NCBI GenBank assembly: GCA_965277735.1
Contig: CBDIDO010000003.1
Span: forward strand, 2,790,001 to 2,854,000
Length of the DNA: 64,000 nucleotides
Direction: 5' to 3'
From: RH-AL1 sp965277735
GTDB taxonomy: Bacteria > Pseudomonadota > Alphaproteobacteria > Rhizobiales > Beijerinckiaceae
Shown here: positions 51,916 to 59,188 of the stretch, piece after piece
Layout of the letters: each line of letters starts with the position of its first letter
Position numbering within the stretch: the stretch's first letter is position 1
Translations under genes and position numbers: made by a program
The notes under the pieces: generated by a model
What the model saw: only the letters and a program-made list of their open reading frames with translations
Told to the model about the DNA's origin: nothing
Database searches by the model: none

Positions 51916-52391
51916 CTGGCTTTCCTCCTCTCGTCAGCCGCCTGATCCCGCGCCTCGCGACCCATCACGTAGGTGAACTCGTCGCCACGCGCGACGCGCT
52001 CGTACGGTCACTCGGCACGGTCGGCCTCGACCTTCACGACCTTGCCGCCGCGTGCACGTCGCCGACGTCGCCGACGGCTGTATCGACAAGCAGCTGCCGC
52101 TGGTCACCGGCGGCATCAGGTACCCCGTCATTCGGCGATATGGCCCGCGCGTGCCGCGACCTGGACTGCGGTCACCTCGAACTGCGCGAAAAGCAGTTCG
52201 TCTCGGACATGTGTCGCCGTGGCTTCGGTTTCCGCCCGTCGGCCCGGCAGGCCGGGTGGCTCCAAAACATCTTTGATCGCTTGAACGAGAGGGCCGCTGC
52301 GTGTCTGCGCCCGTCAGCTTTTCGACTCCGCAAGAGGCACATCGCGAGATGGTTGCCGCGGGATCACGCCGCGCCAAGGGCAGCAGGCTGA
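51912..52391 (+). CDS. Phage-type hypothetical protein (159 aa)
   Basis: Overlaps the previous stop (ATGA). The N-terminal part (HHVGELVATRDALVRSLGTVGLDLHDLAAAC) and the middle (LELREKQFVSDMCRRGFGFRPSARQAGWLQNIFDRLNERAA) recur as small proteins near replication genes in alphaproteobacterial prophages. The segment between them and the last ~30 codons look out of register (Ser/Arg/Pro-rich), so small internal frameshifts cannot be excluded. The tail overlaps the ORF starting at 52301. Confidence 0.5.
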   Translation: MTGFPPLVSRLIPRLATHHVGELVATRDALVRSLGTVGLDLHDLAAACTSPTSPTAVSTSSCRWSPAASGTPSFGDMARACRDLDCGHLELREKQFVSDMCRRGFGFRPSARQAGWLQNIFDRLNERAAACLRPSAFRLRKRHIARWLPRDHAAPRAAG

Positions 52392-52483
52392 TCATAGACG
52401 TTGAAACGTCTATGATCGCTGCAGAAGCCATGGGTAACGTCGAAACGTTGCCCTACCGCTGGGTTACGGAGAAGGCGTTTTGA
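52301..52483 (+). CDS. Small ORF carrying first palindromes (60 aa)
   Basis: GTG 52301 starts MSAPVSFSTPQEAHREMVAA and continues DVETSMIAAEAMGNVETLPYRW. Its 3' half is the start of the palindrome array; the peptide there repeats the VET motif only because the DNA repeats. The stop overlaps the TTG of the next ORF. Whether it is translated is uncertain. Confidence 0.35.
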   Translation: MSAPVSFSTPQEAHREMVAAGSRRAKGSRLIIDVETSMIAAEAMGNVETLPYRWVTEKAF

Positions 52484-52671
52484 CACCTTCCCTCGAACAG
52501 GATGGCGTAGAGGACGTTCAAACGTCTTCTTCTGCCGAGAAAAGTGTAGGAGGTGTTTCGGCACCTTCTACGGCTTTCACGCGCTCAGTGAGCAAGGGTG
52601 GTGCTGAAACACCTTCCTCCGCATCGCGTCATTTGGGTGCGAATGATGGGGGTGAAGGTTCACCTTCACCC
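52390..52671. repeat. Array of seven covarying palindromes, ~39-bp spacing
   Basis: Seven stem-loops follow each other. The 14-base dyads start at 52397, 52436, 52474, 52513, 52552, 52600 and 52654 (steps 39, 38, 39, 39, 48, 54). Examples: GACGTTGAAACGTC (arms extend to 13 bp, 52390-52417), AACGTCGAAACGTT, GACGTTCAAACGTC (10-bp arms), GGTGTTTCGGCACC (10-bp arms), GAAGGTTCACCTTC (10-bp arms, 52650-52671). The copy at 52474 is weaker (one mismatch). Base changes in one arm are matched in the other, so pairing is conserved while sequence is not. Ends 18 bases before the dnaB-like start. Confidence 0.8.
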
Positions 52672-52692
52672 AAAGATCGAGGTGCCGAATGA
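52480..52692 (+). CDS. Small Ser/Gly-rich ORF spanning palindromes (70 aa)
   Basis: Starts TTG 52480 and ends TGA 52692, overlapping the dnaB-like ATG at 52689 (ATGA). The peptide (DVQTSSSAEKSVGG..., GGAETPSSAS..., GEGSPSPKDRG) is low complexity and follows the DNA repeats. It may serve translational coupling or be no gene at all. Confidence 0.28.
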   Translation: MTPSLEQDGVEDVQTSSSAEKSVGGVSAPSTAFTRSVSKGGAETPSSASRHLGANDGGEGSPSPKDRGAE

Positions 52693-54146
52693 GCGCCGAG
52701 ATCCACGACTTTCACCGCGGCCGCGCTGAGCGCCAGCCGCCCGGTCCCATAAACATCGAGGCGGAGCAGGCGCTTCTCGGCGCGATCCTCATCAACAATG
52801 ACGCTTTCTCTCGCGTGTCGGCCTTCCTTAAGCCCGAGCATTTTTCGGAAGAGGTGCACCGGCGCATCTACGATGTCGCGTCGCAGCTCATCCGCTCCGG
52901 TAAGGTCGCGACGCCGATCACGCTGAAGACCTTCCTCGGCGACGCCGACCTCGGTGGCATCACCATCCCGCAGTATCTCGCCCGGCTCGCCGCCGAGGCG
53001 ACGGCGATCATCAACACCGAGGACTACGGCCGCAACGTCTACGACTTGGCCGCGCGGCGCGATCTTGTTGGCATCGGTGACCAGCTGGCCAAACAAGCGC
53101 AAGACCAGCCCGTCGCAATGACATGCGCCGACGTCGCCGCGACGTGTCTGGAAGAGCTGCATGTCATCGCGGCTACAACACCGGCGAACCCGTCACGTCA
53201 CGTGTCAGCCTTCGCCGACGACCTGATGCTTGAGATTGAGGGCATACTCGCCGGCGACGTGTCGGTTCGCGCGATCAGCACAGGCTACGCGGATCTAGAC
53301 CGCGCCATCAACGGACTTGAACCCGAAACAGTCGTGATCATTGGCGGGCGCCCCGGAATGGGGAAGACGGCTGCGGCCAACTCAATCGGCAATCGTTGCG
53401 CGCGGACCGGAGTGGGCGTGCTTGAGTTTCCGCTGGAAATTGGCGCAGCTCAGATGACAGCTCGTCACCTCGCAGATCTCGCCTATCGCGGCACGGGTCG
53501 CTCCCCCGCCTTTCGAGACATCGGCAAGCGCGCCAAGGAAATGCCCGAGGACCAGGTTCAAGCGGTCCGCGAGGCGCACGAGCGTTTGCGTCAGTTGCCG
53601 ATCGTCATCGACGGGCGATCCCGAGTGACCGTCGCGCAGATTGCAGCGAAGGTTGCGCAAGTGAGGCGCGACATGCGCGCTCGCGGCATCGCACTCGGTC
53701 TCGTGGTGCTCGACCATCTCGACTACATAGCCGCAAGTGATCGGTACCGCGGCATTCGGGTGCAAGAAATCAGCGAAATTGTCCTTGGCTTGAAGGACAT
53801 CGCGCGGTCGCAGGGTGTCTGCGTCTTGCTCCTGAGCCAACTGTCGCGAGAGGTCGAGAAGCGCGCGGCGAAGGAGCGTCGACCGACGCTCGCGGATCTG
53901 CGCAACTCCGGCGACCTCGAGCAGGTCGCCGACGTAGTGGCCTTCCTCTACCGCGAAGAATATTACCTTACGCGGTCGCCTGAGTACCTCGCTGGCGAGC
54001 CCGATGCGATCGACGCCGCTGTCGCGGCGCGCGGCAAGCTTGAGGTCATTCTTGCCAAAGTTCGAGCCGGTCCGACGCCGACGATCCACCTGTGGTGCGA
54101 CGTCGCCTCATCTTCGATCTCCAGCTACGAAAGGGGGCGCGGATGA
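52689..54146 (+). CDS. dnaB: Replicative DNA helicase, DnaB-like (island-borne)
   Basis: 485 residues. N-terminal DnaB domain (INIEAEQALLGAILINNDAFSRV, FSEEVHRRIYDVA) and C-terminal RecA-like ATPase: Walker A GGRPGMGKT at 219-227 (K226), Walker B LGLVVLDHLDYI, then LLLSQLSREVEKR and RRPTLADLRNSGDLEQVADVVAFLYREEYY. The expected SLEM motif after Walker A reads FPLEIGAAQM. Similar to phage/island helicases rather than the chromosomal DnaB (adjacent DUF1376 gene, integrase). Would unwind DNA at a replication origin; the adjacent palindrome array may be that origin. Confidence 0.88.
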   Translation: MSAEIHDFHRGRAERQPPGPINIEAEQALLGAILINNDAFSRVSAFLKPEHFSEEVHRRIYDVASQLIRSGKVATPITLKTFLGDADLGGITIPQYLARLAAEATAIINTEDYGRNVYDLAARRDLVGIGDQLAKQAQDQPVAMTCADVAATCLEELHVIAATTPANPSRHVSAFADDLMLEIEGILAGDVSVRAISTGYADLDRAINGLEPETVVIIGGRPGMGKTAAANSIGNRCARTGVGVLEFPLEIGAAQMTARHLADLAYRGTGRSPAFRDIGKRAKEMPEDQVQAVREAHERLRQLPIVIDGRSRVTVAQIAAKVAQVRRDMRARGIALGLVVLDHLDYIAASDRYRGIRVQEISEIVLGLKDIARSQGVCVLLLSQLSREVEKRAAKERRPTLADLRNSGDLEQVADVVAFLYREEYYLTRSPEYLAGEPDAIDAAVAARGKLEVILAKVRAGPTPTIHLWCDVASSSISSYERGRG

Positions 54147-54646
54147 GCGACCTCCCCGCACCGCTCGTGCCGGCAGACGTCGACCTGCGCGACTTTCCGT
54201 TCATGCCCGTCGATATCATGCGACTGTTCAATAGGGAGTTTCATGCGCGGTCGACCGACGCTGAGTGGCGTGCCGGCGTTACGCTCTGGCTCAAGAGCTA
54301 TCATCAGGTCCCTGCCTCCTCCTTGCCGGACGACGATGTCGCCCTTGCCCGGCTCGCCGAGCTCGGACGTGATCTCAAGGCCTGGCGCAAGATTAAGATC
54401 GGAGCCTTACGTGGTTGGTCGCTTTGCAGCGATGGTCGGCTGTACCACCGCACCGTGGCCGAGAAGGGTCTGGAGGGTTGGATTGAGCGGCTAGCCCAGC
54501 GCAAATCGAGTGCGGCAGGGAATGCAAAGCGCTACGATTACCCGTTTGATCCGCTCCCGTTTGACCAGGCCATAGACGGAAGCCGCAGGCTTCTAGCCGC
54601 GCTCAATCCGCAATCCCGCGTGCTTGCTAATGGCCGGCCCCCATCG
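54143..54646 (+). pseudogene. DUF1376 domain protein, cut by IS3 insertion
   Basis: ATG 54143 overlaps the helicase stop (ATGA). DUF1376 is visible: FPFMPVDIMRLFNREFHARSTDAEWRAGVTLWLKSYHQVPASSLPDDD, then ARLAELGRDLKAWRKIKIGALRGWSLCSDGRLYHRTVAEKGLEGW. Family members sit next to DnaB/DnaC genes in prophages and are thought to be replication related. The IS begins at about 54647; the frame runs on a further 100 bases into IS sequence. The missing C-terminus is not found on the far side, so a deletion accompanied the insertion. Confidence 0.75.
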
Positions 54647-54664
54647 AGTGGTCCGGGGTTTATC

Positions 54665-55563
54665 TTAGTTCATGGTCGGCCTGAGGGCGAGGGCTGGGGT
54701 GGCCGGCGTAGCTGGTCCGGGTTGCGCAGCCGGCCACACCAGGGTTTCGGGTGACGGCGGCCGGTAGGCGAGCGACGAGTGCGGGCGGATCGTGTTGTAG
54801 TGCCGCCGCCAGCTCTCGATGATGACCTTGGCTTCGTTGAGCGAGTAGAAGATCTCGCCGTTCAGCAGTTCGTCGCGAAGCTTCGAGTTGAAGCTTTCGC
54901 AGTAGCCGTTCTCCCATGGGCTCCCAGGCTCGATGTAAGCCGTTCGAGCTCCAACGGCGACGATCCATTCGCGAACCGATTTGGCGATGAACTCGGGGCC
55001 GTTGTCGGAGCGGATGTGACCTGGGACGCCGCACAGGATGAACAGGTCCGAGAGCACGTCGATGACGTCGGTCGCGTTCAGCTTTCGGCTGACCCGGATC
55101 GCCAGGCACTCTCGCGTAAATTCGTCGATGACATTCAGCATGCGGATCTTCCGTCGATCGTGCGTCCGGTCCTCGACGAAATCGTAGGACCAGACGTGGT
55201 TGGGATGCTCCGGCTTGAGCCGAAGGCACGATCCGTCGTTGAGCCATAGACGGCCCCTCTTCGGCTGTTTCTGTGGAACCTTGAGCCCCTCCCGCCGCCA
55301 GATCCGTTCGACACGCTTGCGGTTCACCGTCCAGCCGGCCTGGTGCAGCATCGCCGTGATGCGACGATAGCCGTAGCGGCCGTATTGAACTGCAAGGGCG
55401 ATGATGTCGGCGGTGAGCGCCGCCTCGTCATCGCGTGTCGTCGGGATCTTGCGTTGCGTCGAGCGATGCTGGCCAAGAACCCGGCAGGCGAAGCGCTCCG
55501 ACACGCCGTGCTTTTCGACGACCTGATCGACACAAGCACGACGACGGGCTGGGCTCAGTAGTT
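54665..55563 (-). CDS. IS3-family transposase orfB (integrase catalytic domain)
   Basis: Reads in the -1 frame relative to orfA. Contains HTH_21 (YGRYGYRRITAMLHQAGWTVN) and the DDE core: SYDFVEDRT, SDNGPEFIAKS, ENGYCESFNSKLRDEL. Tail LRPTMN. No own start with a ribosome binding site; it is expected as an OrfAB fusion by -1 frameshifting at GGGAAAC (55561-55567). Intact. Confidence 0.88.
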
Positions 55564-55833
55564 TCCCGAGGCGGCTTCCTTCAGGATCAGCTTCTCCAGC
55601 GTCAGATCCGATACAGCGCGTCGCAATCGCGTGTTCTCGGCCTCCAGATCCTTCAGCCGTTTGACCTGGTCGCCCTTCAGGCCACCGTACTCCTGACGCC
55701 ACCGGTAGTACGTGACCTCGGTGACCTCGATCGCCCGCACGGCCTCAGCGACCGCTCTGCCTTGTGAGACCAACACATCGACCTGCCGCAACTTGGCGAC
55801 GATCTCCTCCGCCTTGTGTCGCTTCCTTGGCAT
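55555..55833 (-). CDS. IS3-family transposase orfA
   Basis: 92 residues from ATG 55833 (MPRKRHKAEEIVAKLRQVDVL). Helix-turn-helix HTH_Tnp_1 domain followed by a leucine-zipper-like end (LKDLEAENTRLRRAVSDLTLEKLILKEAA), typical for IS3 OrfA. Stop TGA is seven bases after the slippery site. ATG 55851 is an alternative start. Confidence 0.88.
   Translation of the reverse strand: MPRKRHKAEEIVAKLRQVDVLVSQGRAVAEAVRAIEVTEVTYYRWRQEYGGLKGDQVKRLKDLEAENTRLRRAVSDLTLEKLILKEAASGNY
55561..55567 (-). promoter_or_regulatory. Canonical -1 ribosomal frameshift heptamer GGGAAAC
   Basis: In the orfA frame the bases read G GGA AAC, matching X XXY YYZ, two codons before the orfA stop. A -1 slip continues into the orfB frame as GGG AAA CTA CTG. 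Confidence 0.65.
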
Positions 55834-55882
55834 TCTGAAATCCTCCTCCATGGCGCAAAGCCATACATCAGGGAGGACCACT

Positions 55883-56160
55883 TCTCAGAGGGCAGACCAA
55901 CAGTGAAGATCGACAGGTCATTCGTGCTGCGGCTGGGCACTGACCCTATGGCATCAGCGCTTATACAATTAATGGCGGGTTTAATGCAAAGCCTTGGCAA
56001 GTCAATGATCGTCGAAGGCGTCGAAAACTCTGAGCAAGTGGTAATTTTACGCCAACTTGGCGCCGATTTTATGCAGGGATACTTCTTTTCTAAGCCTAAG
56101 GCGGCAAGTGAGATCACAACGACCTTCAGTAGGCTGTTCCGGTTGCGAGAGGTCGCGTGA
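55883..56160 (+). pseudogene. EAL-domain (c-di-GMP phosphodiesterase) C-terminal fragment
   Basis: In frame after the IS boundary: VKIDRSFVLRLGTDPMASALIQLMAGLMQSLGKSMIVEGVENSEQVVILRQLGADFMQGYFFSKP, the last third of an EAL domain with KIDRSFV and the EGVE and GYFFSKP motifs. The N-terminal part and the EAL motif itself are gone. Stops at 56160. As it lies directly upstream of an rpfF-like gene, it may be the tail of an RpfR-type PAS-GGDEF-EAL protein, which is an inference. Confidence 0.75.
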
Positions 56161-56265
56161 ATTTCAAGCCTGACTGCGGCTGACCGCAGGCTTCCTTTGG
56201 ATAGCGCCACGGCCTAAGTTTGCGCCTCGTAAACTGCAGGTGCTCGATCGACCGTTTCGAGCTAA

Positions 56266-57132
56266 ATGTTCGGCATGGACACACTGACGGTGAACATGCC
56301 TACCAAGATCAAGATTGAGTACGAACCAAGCTGCGCAACCATCTGGCTGACGCTGCCGATTGAGCCTTTGCCTTGCATAACGCCCTCTTTGATCGAGGAT
56401 TTTTGCGAGGTTGCAGAGGCGCTGAAGCGGGAGTTCGGCCGTGAAACGCCAAGCGAAGATCAGCCCTACAAGTTTCTCGTAATCAAGTCGGCGAGTGACC
56501 GGGTCTTCAGCCTCGGCGGTGACCTCGTGCGCATGGCCGATACGATCGAGGGCGGTCACACCGATGTCCTTGATCGGACAGCAGTGGGCGGGGCGACGGC
56601 ATCCTTCAACATGGCGAGCGGTTTCGGCTGCTGCTTTGTCACGATTTCGCTTGTGCGAGGACGGGCACTGGGCGGTGGTTTCGAGACTGCGAGATGTTGT
56701 AACCTAATGACAGCCGAGAATGGCGCAGTCTTTCAGCTCCCCGAAGCAACCGTCGGTCTCTTTCCTGCCAACGGCATCGGGACCGTTATCGCGCCTAAAA
56801 TCGGATACCGCTTGGCTAGGAAGCTAGTTGTCGACGCAGAAAAGATTGACGTCGCGACTGCGCTTGAGACTGGGCTTTTGGACGAGGTGTACGAGCCCGG
56901 CACGGGAGAAGCTGGTGTCCGCAGTCTCATCGCTCGCTTGAGCGCTTGTCATAGTGCACACGTGGCCTATGAACGAACACTGCAGCGCCAAAACAACATC
57001 ACCCTGGCCGCCCTCGTCGCCGAAACAGATTATTGGGCGAAAACCGTGCGGCACCTTTCAGCGTCATCCTTGGCTAGAATGCGTCGGGTTGGCATGCTGC
57101 AACGTCGGATGTTTGGTGTCGCGGGTCGGTGA
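56266..57132 (+). CDS. rpfF: DSF synthase RpfF-like (enoyl-CoA hydratase superfamily)
   Basis: 288 residues. Crotonase fold with VFSLGGDLVRM, SLVRGRALGGGFE (E140) and LPEATVGLFPANG (E160): the two catalytic Glu line up with those of Xanthomonas RpfF (E141, E161). C-terminal AETDYWAKTVRHLSASSLARMRRVGMLQRR matches the RpfF end. It would make a cis-2-unsaturated fatty acid quorum signal from acyl-ACP. ATG 56266 or 56275. It sits 105 bases after the truncated EAL gene. Confidence 0.8.
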   Translation: MFGMDTLTVNMPTKIKIEYEPSCATIWLTLPIEPLPCITPSLIEDFCEVAEALKREFGRETPSEDQPYKFLVIKSASDRVFSLGGDLVRMADTIEGGHTDVLDRTAVGGATASFNMASGFGCCFVTISLVRGRALGGGFETARCCNLMTAENGAVFQLPEATVGLFPANGIGTVIAPKIGYRLARKLVVDAEKIDVATALETGLLDEVYEPGTGEAGVRSLIARLSACHSAHVAYERTLQRQNNITLAALVAETDYWAKTVRHLSASSLARMRRVGMLQRRMFGVAGR

Positions 57133-57207
57133 TGCAGCGAGGATGTGAGCGACCTGAATACTTGTCGATCGAGCTGGCGCCGTCGCCGAACCGCTCGCCG
57201 GAAACGC

Positions 57208-57327
57208 TACTTAGGTGAGCAGATGGTGGACCGCCACACGCCCGCCTACGTCTTGCTGGCATCGCGCGAGGGGAGCTACATGAGCGGTGCTTTGGTGCCG
57301 GTCACCGGCGGCGTCCCGATGTATTAG
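57208..57327 (+). pseudogene. C-terminal fragment of a short-chain dehydrogenase
   Basis: HTPAYVLLASREGSYMSGALVPVTGGVPMY is the standard SDR end (APAYVFLAS...SYxTG....TGG.P). The N-terminal domain with Rossmann loop and Ser-Tyr-Lys triad is absent. A remnant. Confidence 0.62.
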
Positions 57328-57348
57328 GCTGCGTCCCTTCTGCCGTCG

Positions 57349-57810
57349 CTAAAGGTTGCGAGCGGATTCTCGCGCGATCTTTCGGCTCCCATCAACGGGC
57401 ACGAAATCGAAGACAATTCGAGCGCGTCCGACCGACACTTTGTGTGTGCGTCCCGTCCGCCGCCAAGCCATGACTACGCTCACGTGGCAAAGACTGCGAT
57501 CCGCGTTGCAGCGTCCCTCGATGCTACCCGGCACCTCCGCGTACTGGCGCACGGGCCAAGCTTGAATGTAGCGTAGCTTGTCTGCCAGCACCTCTTCGCG
57601 GCTAAGGCGCTTTCCGTAATAGACAACAGATGGCGCATAGAAACGATCGACGGCGGCGGCCGTGATACCGGAATTGCGCGACCACATCGTGAGGTAGGCC
57701 TGGATCGCACCCTCGTCGCCGGGCACTGGCGCAACCTGCGCCATAGCCGGGCTACATACGACCACGGCAACGGAAAGCGTGAGGCGTCTTAACCGAGATC
57801 GGTTCAGCAT
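57349..57810 (-). CDS. Secreted hypothetical protein (153 aa), NTF2-like
   Basis: Signal peptide MLNRSRLRRLTLSVAVVVCSPAMA, then VPGDEGAIQAYLTMWSRNSGITAAAVDRFYAPSVVYYGKRLSREEVLADKLRYIQAWPVRQY, which has the look of an NTF2/SnoaL-like fold (YY.LW....VD.FYA..V.Y.GK..SR..V...K..Y...WP.R.Y). Two Cys (C105-like NADRSLCHV) may pair. Function unknown. Convergent with nothing; minus strand. Confidence 0.6.
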   Translation of the reverse strand: MLNRSRLRRLTLSVAVVVCSPAMAQVAPVPGDEGAIQAYLTMWSRNSGITAAAVDRFYAPSVVYYGKRLSREEVLADKLRYIQAWPVRQYAEVPGSIEGRCNADRSLCHVSVVMAWRRTGRTHKVSVGRARIVFDFVPVDGSRKIARESARNL

Positions 57811-58082
57811 CTTTCGTTGATCGTCGCATCGGTGGTCATAGAGCGCCTCTCAGTTTTGCCACCCGATGTTCTCGCACCGCCAAAATAGTGCGCAAGCGGC
57901 TTAGGCTGCAGCTGGATCGCTGCATCATTCTGCAGGGCGCGCAAACGCGCCAAGCCAACGTTTTTGACTGCGCGAGACATCACCGTCCTCCATTTGGATT
58001 TCTTAAAAACCGCACTGAGACGACAGAGTTTCAGCCCGGATTACAAAATGATGAGCGCCGACGGGAGAGCCTTCAGCCCAAT

Positions 58083-58985
58083 CTAGTCCCACTCGTCCGG
58101 CCGCCATTCCAGGGCTGACCGCACGTTCGTCGATAATTCGATGTCTGCGTCCATCCAGGCAGCCTTCCCGGCCATCAGCCTCCGGCAGGCCTCGACCGCA
58201 TCCTTCCGGCTTGAGCACTTCTCGTGCTCAGCGGTGATGTGCTCCCAGAGGTGGGGGTAGGTCCGGTTGGCCCTCGCAATCTCAAGCACGGCGTACCACT
58301 CACCACGGCCGGTGCGATGGGCGCCTCGGATCTGCTCACGACGCTTCGCTTCCTCGCTGATCCCCCGCCATAGGGCTTCGTCCTGAAAGGTGCTCGATCG
58401 GGACGCTTCGAAAGCAAGGCCTTTCAGCGCGCGCTCGGACAGGCCATCGAGGATACCGTTGATCTGGAAGACGCTGTCGACGAGACGCTGCAGAGCGTGC
58501 TTCGCCTCGTAGGTCAAAGGCGGCCGTTTCGGGTTCTTGCCCTTGACGCTGGTGACCTCGTCGGCCGGCCCGTGCACGCCAGGCCATAGATCCGCGGCGA
58601 TCCGATCGAGGTCCTCGGCGGACAGGGTCCAGTTGTCCCGGGCTATCTGTTCCTTGCGCTTGATCTCGGGCAGCAGGCTGACCACCCGGCCGGCTCGACC
58701 TCGGCGCGCCGCCTCCTCGGCGTCCATCCGCAGGTGAAAGCTGGCGTGCACGTCGTCTTCGAGCCGTCCCTGTGCGTCGAAGGTCCAGAAGAAGCCGCGA
58801 GCATCCATGATGCGGGCCGGCCGCCCGTCGTCGATCTCAAGGATGACCTGAGCGATGCGCTGCCGGCTGCCGGCAAATTCGGGAACAGCCTCGTCGCTGA
58901 CGCCAAGGTCGTTGGCGATGCGCTTCGGGATCCGGCGTAGCGAGCCATCATCGGGAAAGGCGTAGAAGCGGAACGAGATGCCCAT
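58083..58985 (-). CDS. Hypothetical protein (300 aa)
   Basis: Starts MGISFRFYAFPDDGSLRRIPKRIANDLG, includes IAQVILEIDDGRPARIMDARGFFWTFDAQGRLED and a helical C-terminal half ending ALEWRPDEWD. Soluble. I do not recognise a family with named function. It lies last in the island before the tRNA remnant and points left. The ribosome binding site is not clear. Confidence 0.6.
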   Translation of the reverse strand: MGISFRFYAFPDDGSLRRIPKRIANDLGVSDEAVPEFAGSRQRIAQVILEIDDGRPARIMDARGFFWTFDAQGRLEDDVHASFHLRMDAEEAARRGRAGRVVSLLPEIKRKEQIARDNWTLSAEDLDRIAADLWPGVHGPADEVTSVKGKNPKRPPLTYEAKHALQRLVDSVFQINGILDGLSERALKGLAFEASRSSTFQDEALWRGISEEAKRREQIRGAHRTGRGEWYAVLEIARANRTYPHLWEHITAEHEKCSSRKDAVEACRRLMAGKAAWMDADIELSTNVRSALEWRPDEWD

Positions 58986-59031
58986 GGCCGAAGCCTAAGA
59001 TAACCACAGCCGCCAACAAAACTTCCCATAC

Positions 59032-59058
59032 GCTTCCCAATCCGGAATCCTGGGAAGC
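59032..59058. repeat. Inverted repeat GCTTCCCA / TGGGAAGC near the att site
   Basis: Perfect 8-base arms with an 11-base centre; partial pairing extends outward (CCCAT ... ATAGGG). Lies 38 bases left of the tRNA-Lys fragment. Confidence 0.45.
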
Positions 59059-59096
59059 ATAGGGCTACGGATTAGGCCGTAACCCCTTGGGACTGT

Positions 59097-59115
59097 TGGT
59101 GAGCGCGCCGGGGCT
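59097..59115 (+). repeat. 19-bp direct repeat, right copy (tRNA-Lys 3' end)
   Basis: TGGTGAGCGCGCCGGGGCT, identical to 48983-49001. It is the 3' end (with CCA) of the tRNA-Lys fragment at 59097-59143. Confidence 0.75.
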
Positions 59116-59143
59116 CGAACCCGGGACCCTCTGATTAAAAGTC
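59097..59143 (-). pseudogene. tRNA-Lys(TTT) 3' fragment, 47 nt
   Basis: Reading the minus strand: GACTTTTAATCAGAGGGTC (anticodon TTT in loop CTTTTAA), a T-arm with CCGGG/CCCGG around TTCGAGC, acceptor strand CGCGCTC, A, CCA. The 5' half is absent: beyond 59143 the sequence (TTAGCCTGCAGAC) does not pair with the anticodon stem or give D-arm or acceptor sequence. Displaced att copy or disrupted gene. Confidence 0.8.
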
Positions 59144-59188
59144 TTAGCCTGCAGACAATTTTTGTCTGCAAACGCAATGGAGATAATG

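Larger units (their letters stand above)
54647..55882 (-). mobile_element. IS3-family insertion sequence (~1.24 kb)
   Basis: Two ORFs (orfA 55555-55833, orfB to 54665) between short terminal inverted repeats AGTGGTCC (54647-54654) and GGACCACT (55875-55882). Ends are good to a few bases. No clear target duplication: the left flank is a DUF1376 gene and the right flank an unrelated EAL gene fragment, which suggests deletion or recombination through the element. Confidence 0.8.

Noticed and set aside
52390..52671. CRISPR array
   Set aside because: Spacing is regular but repeats are short, vary in sequence and are palindromes with no constant repeat or unique spacers; no cas genes are near.
51247..52692. 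A toxin-antitoxin or other defence cassette among the small island genes
   Set aside because: No toxin, nuclease, HTH pair or defence domain could be recognised; a phage-type replication neighbourhood explains them better.
57888..58118. 76-codon plus-strand ORF
   Set aside because: No ribosome binding site, no family, overlaps the minus-strand gene end at 58083; amino acid make-up looks random.
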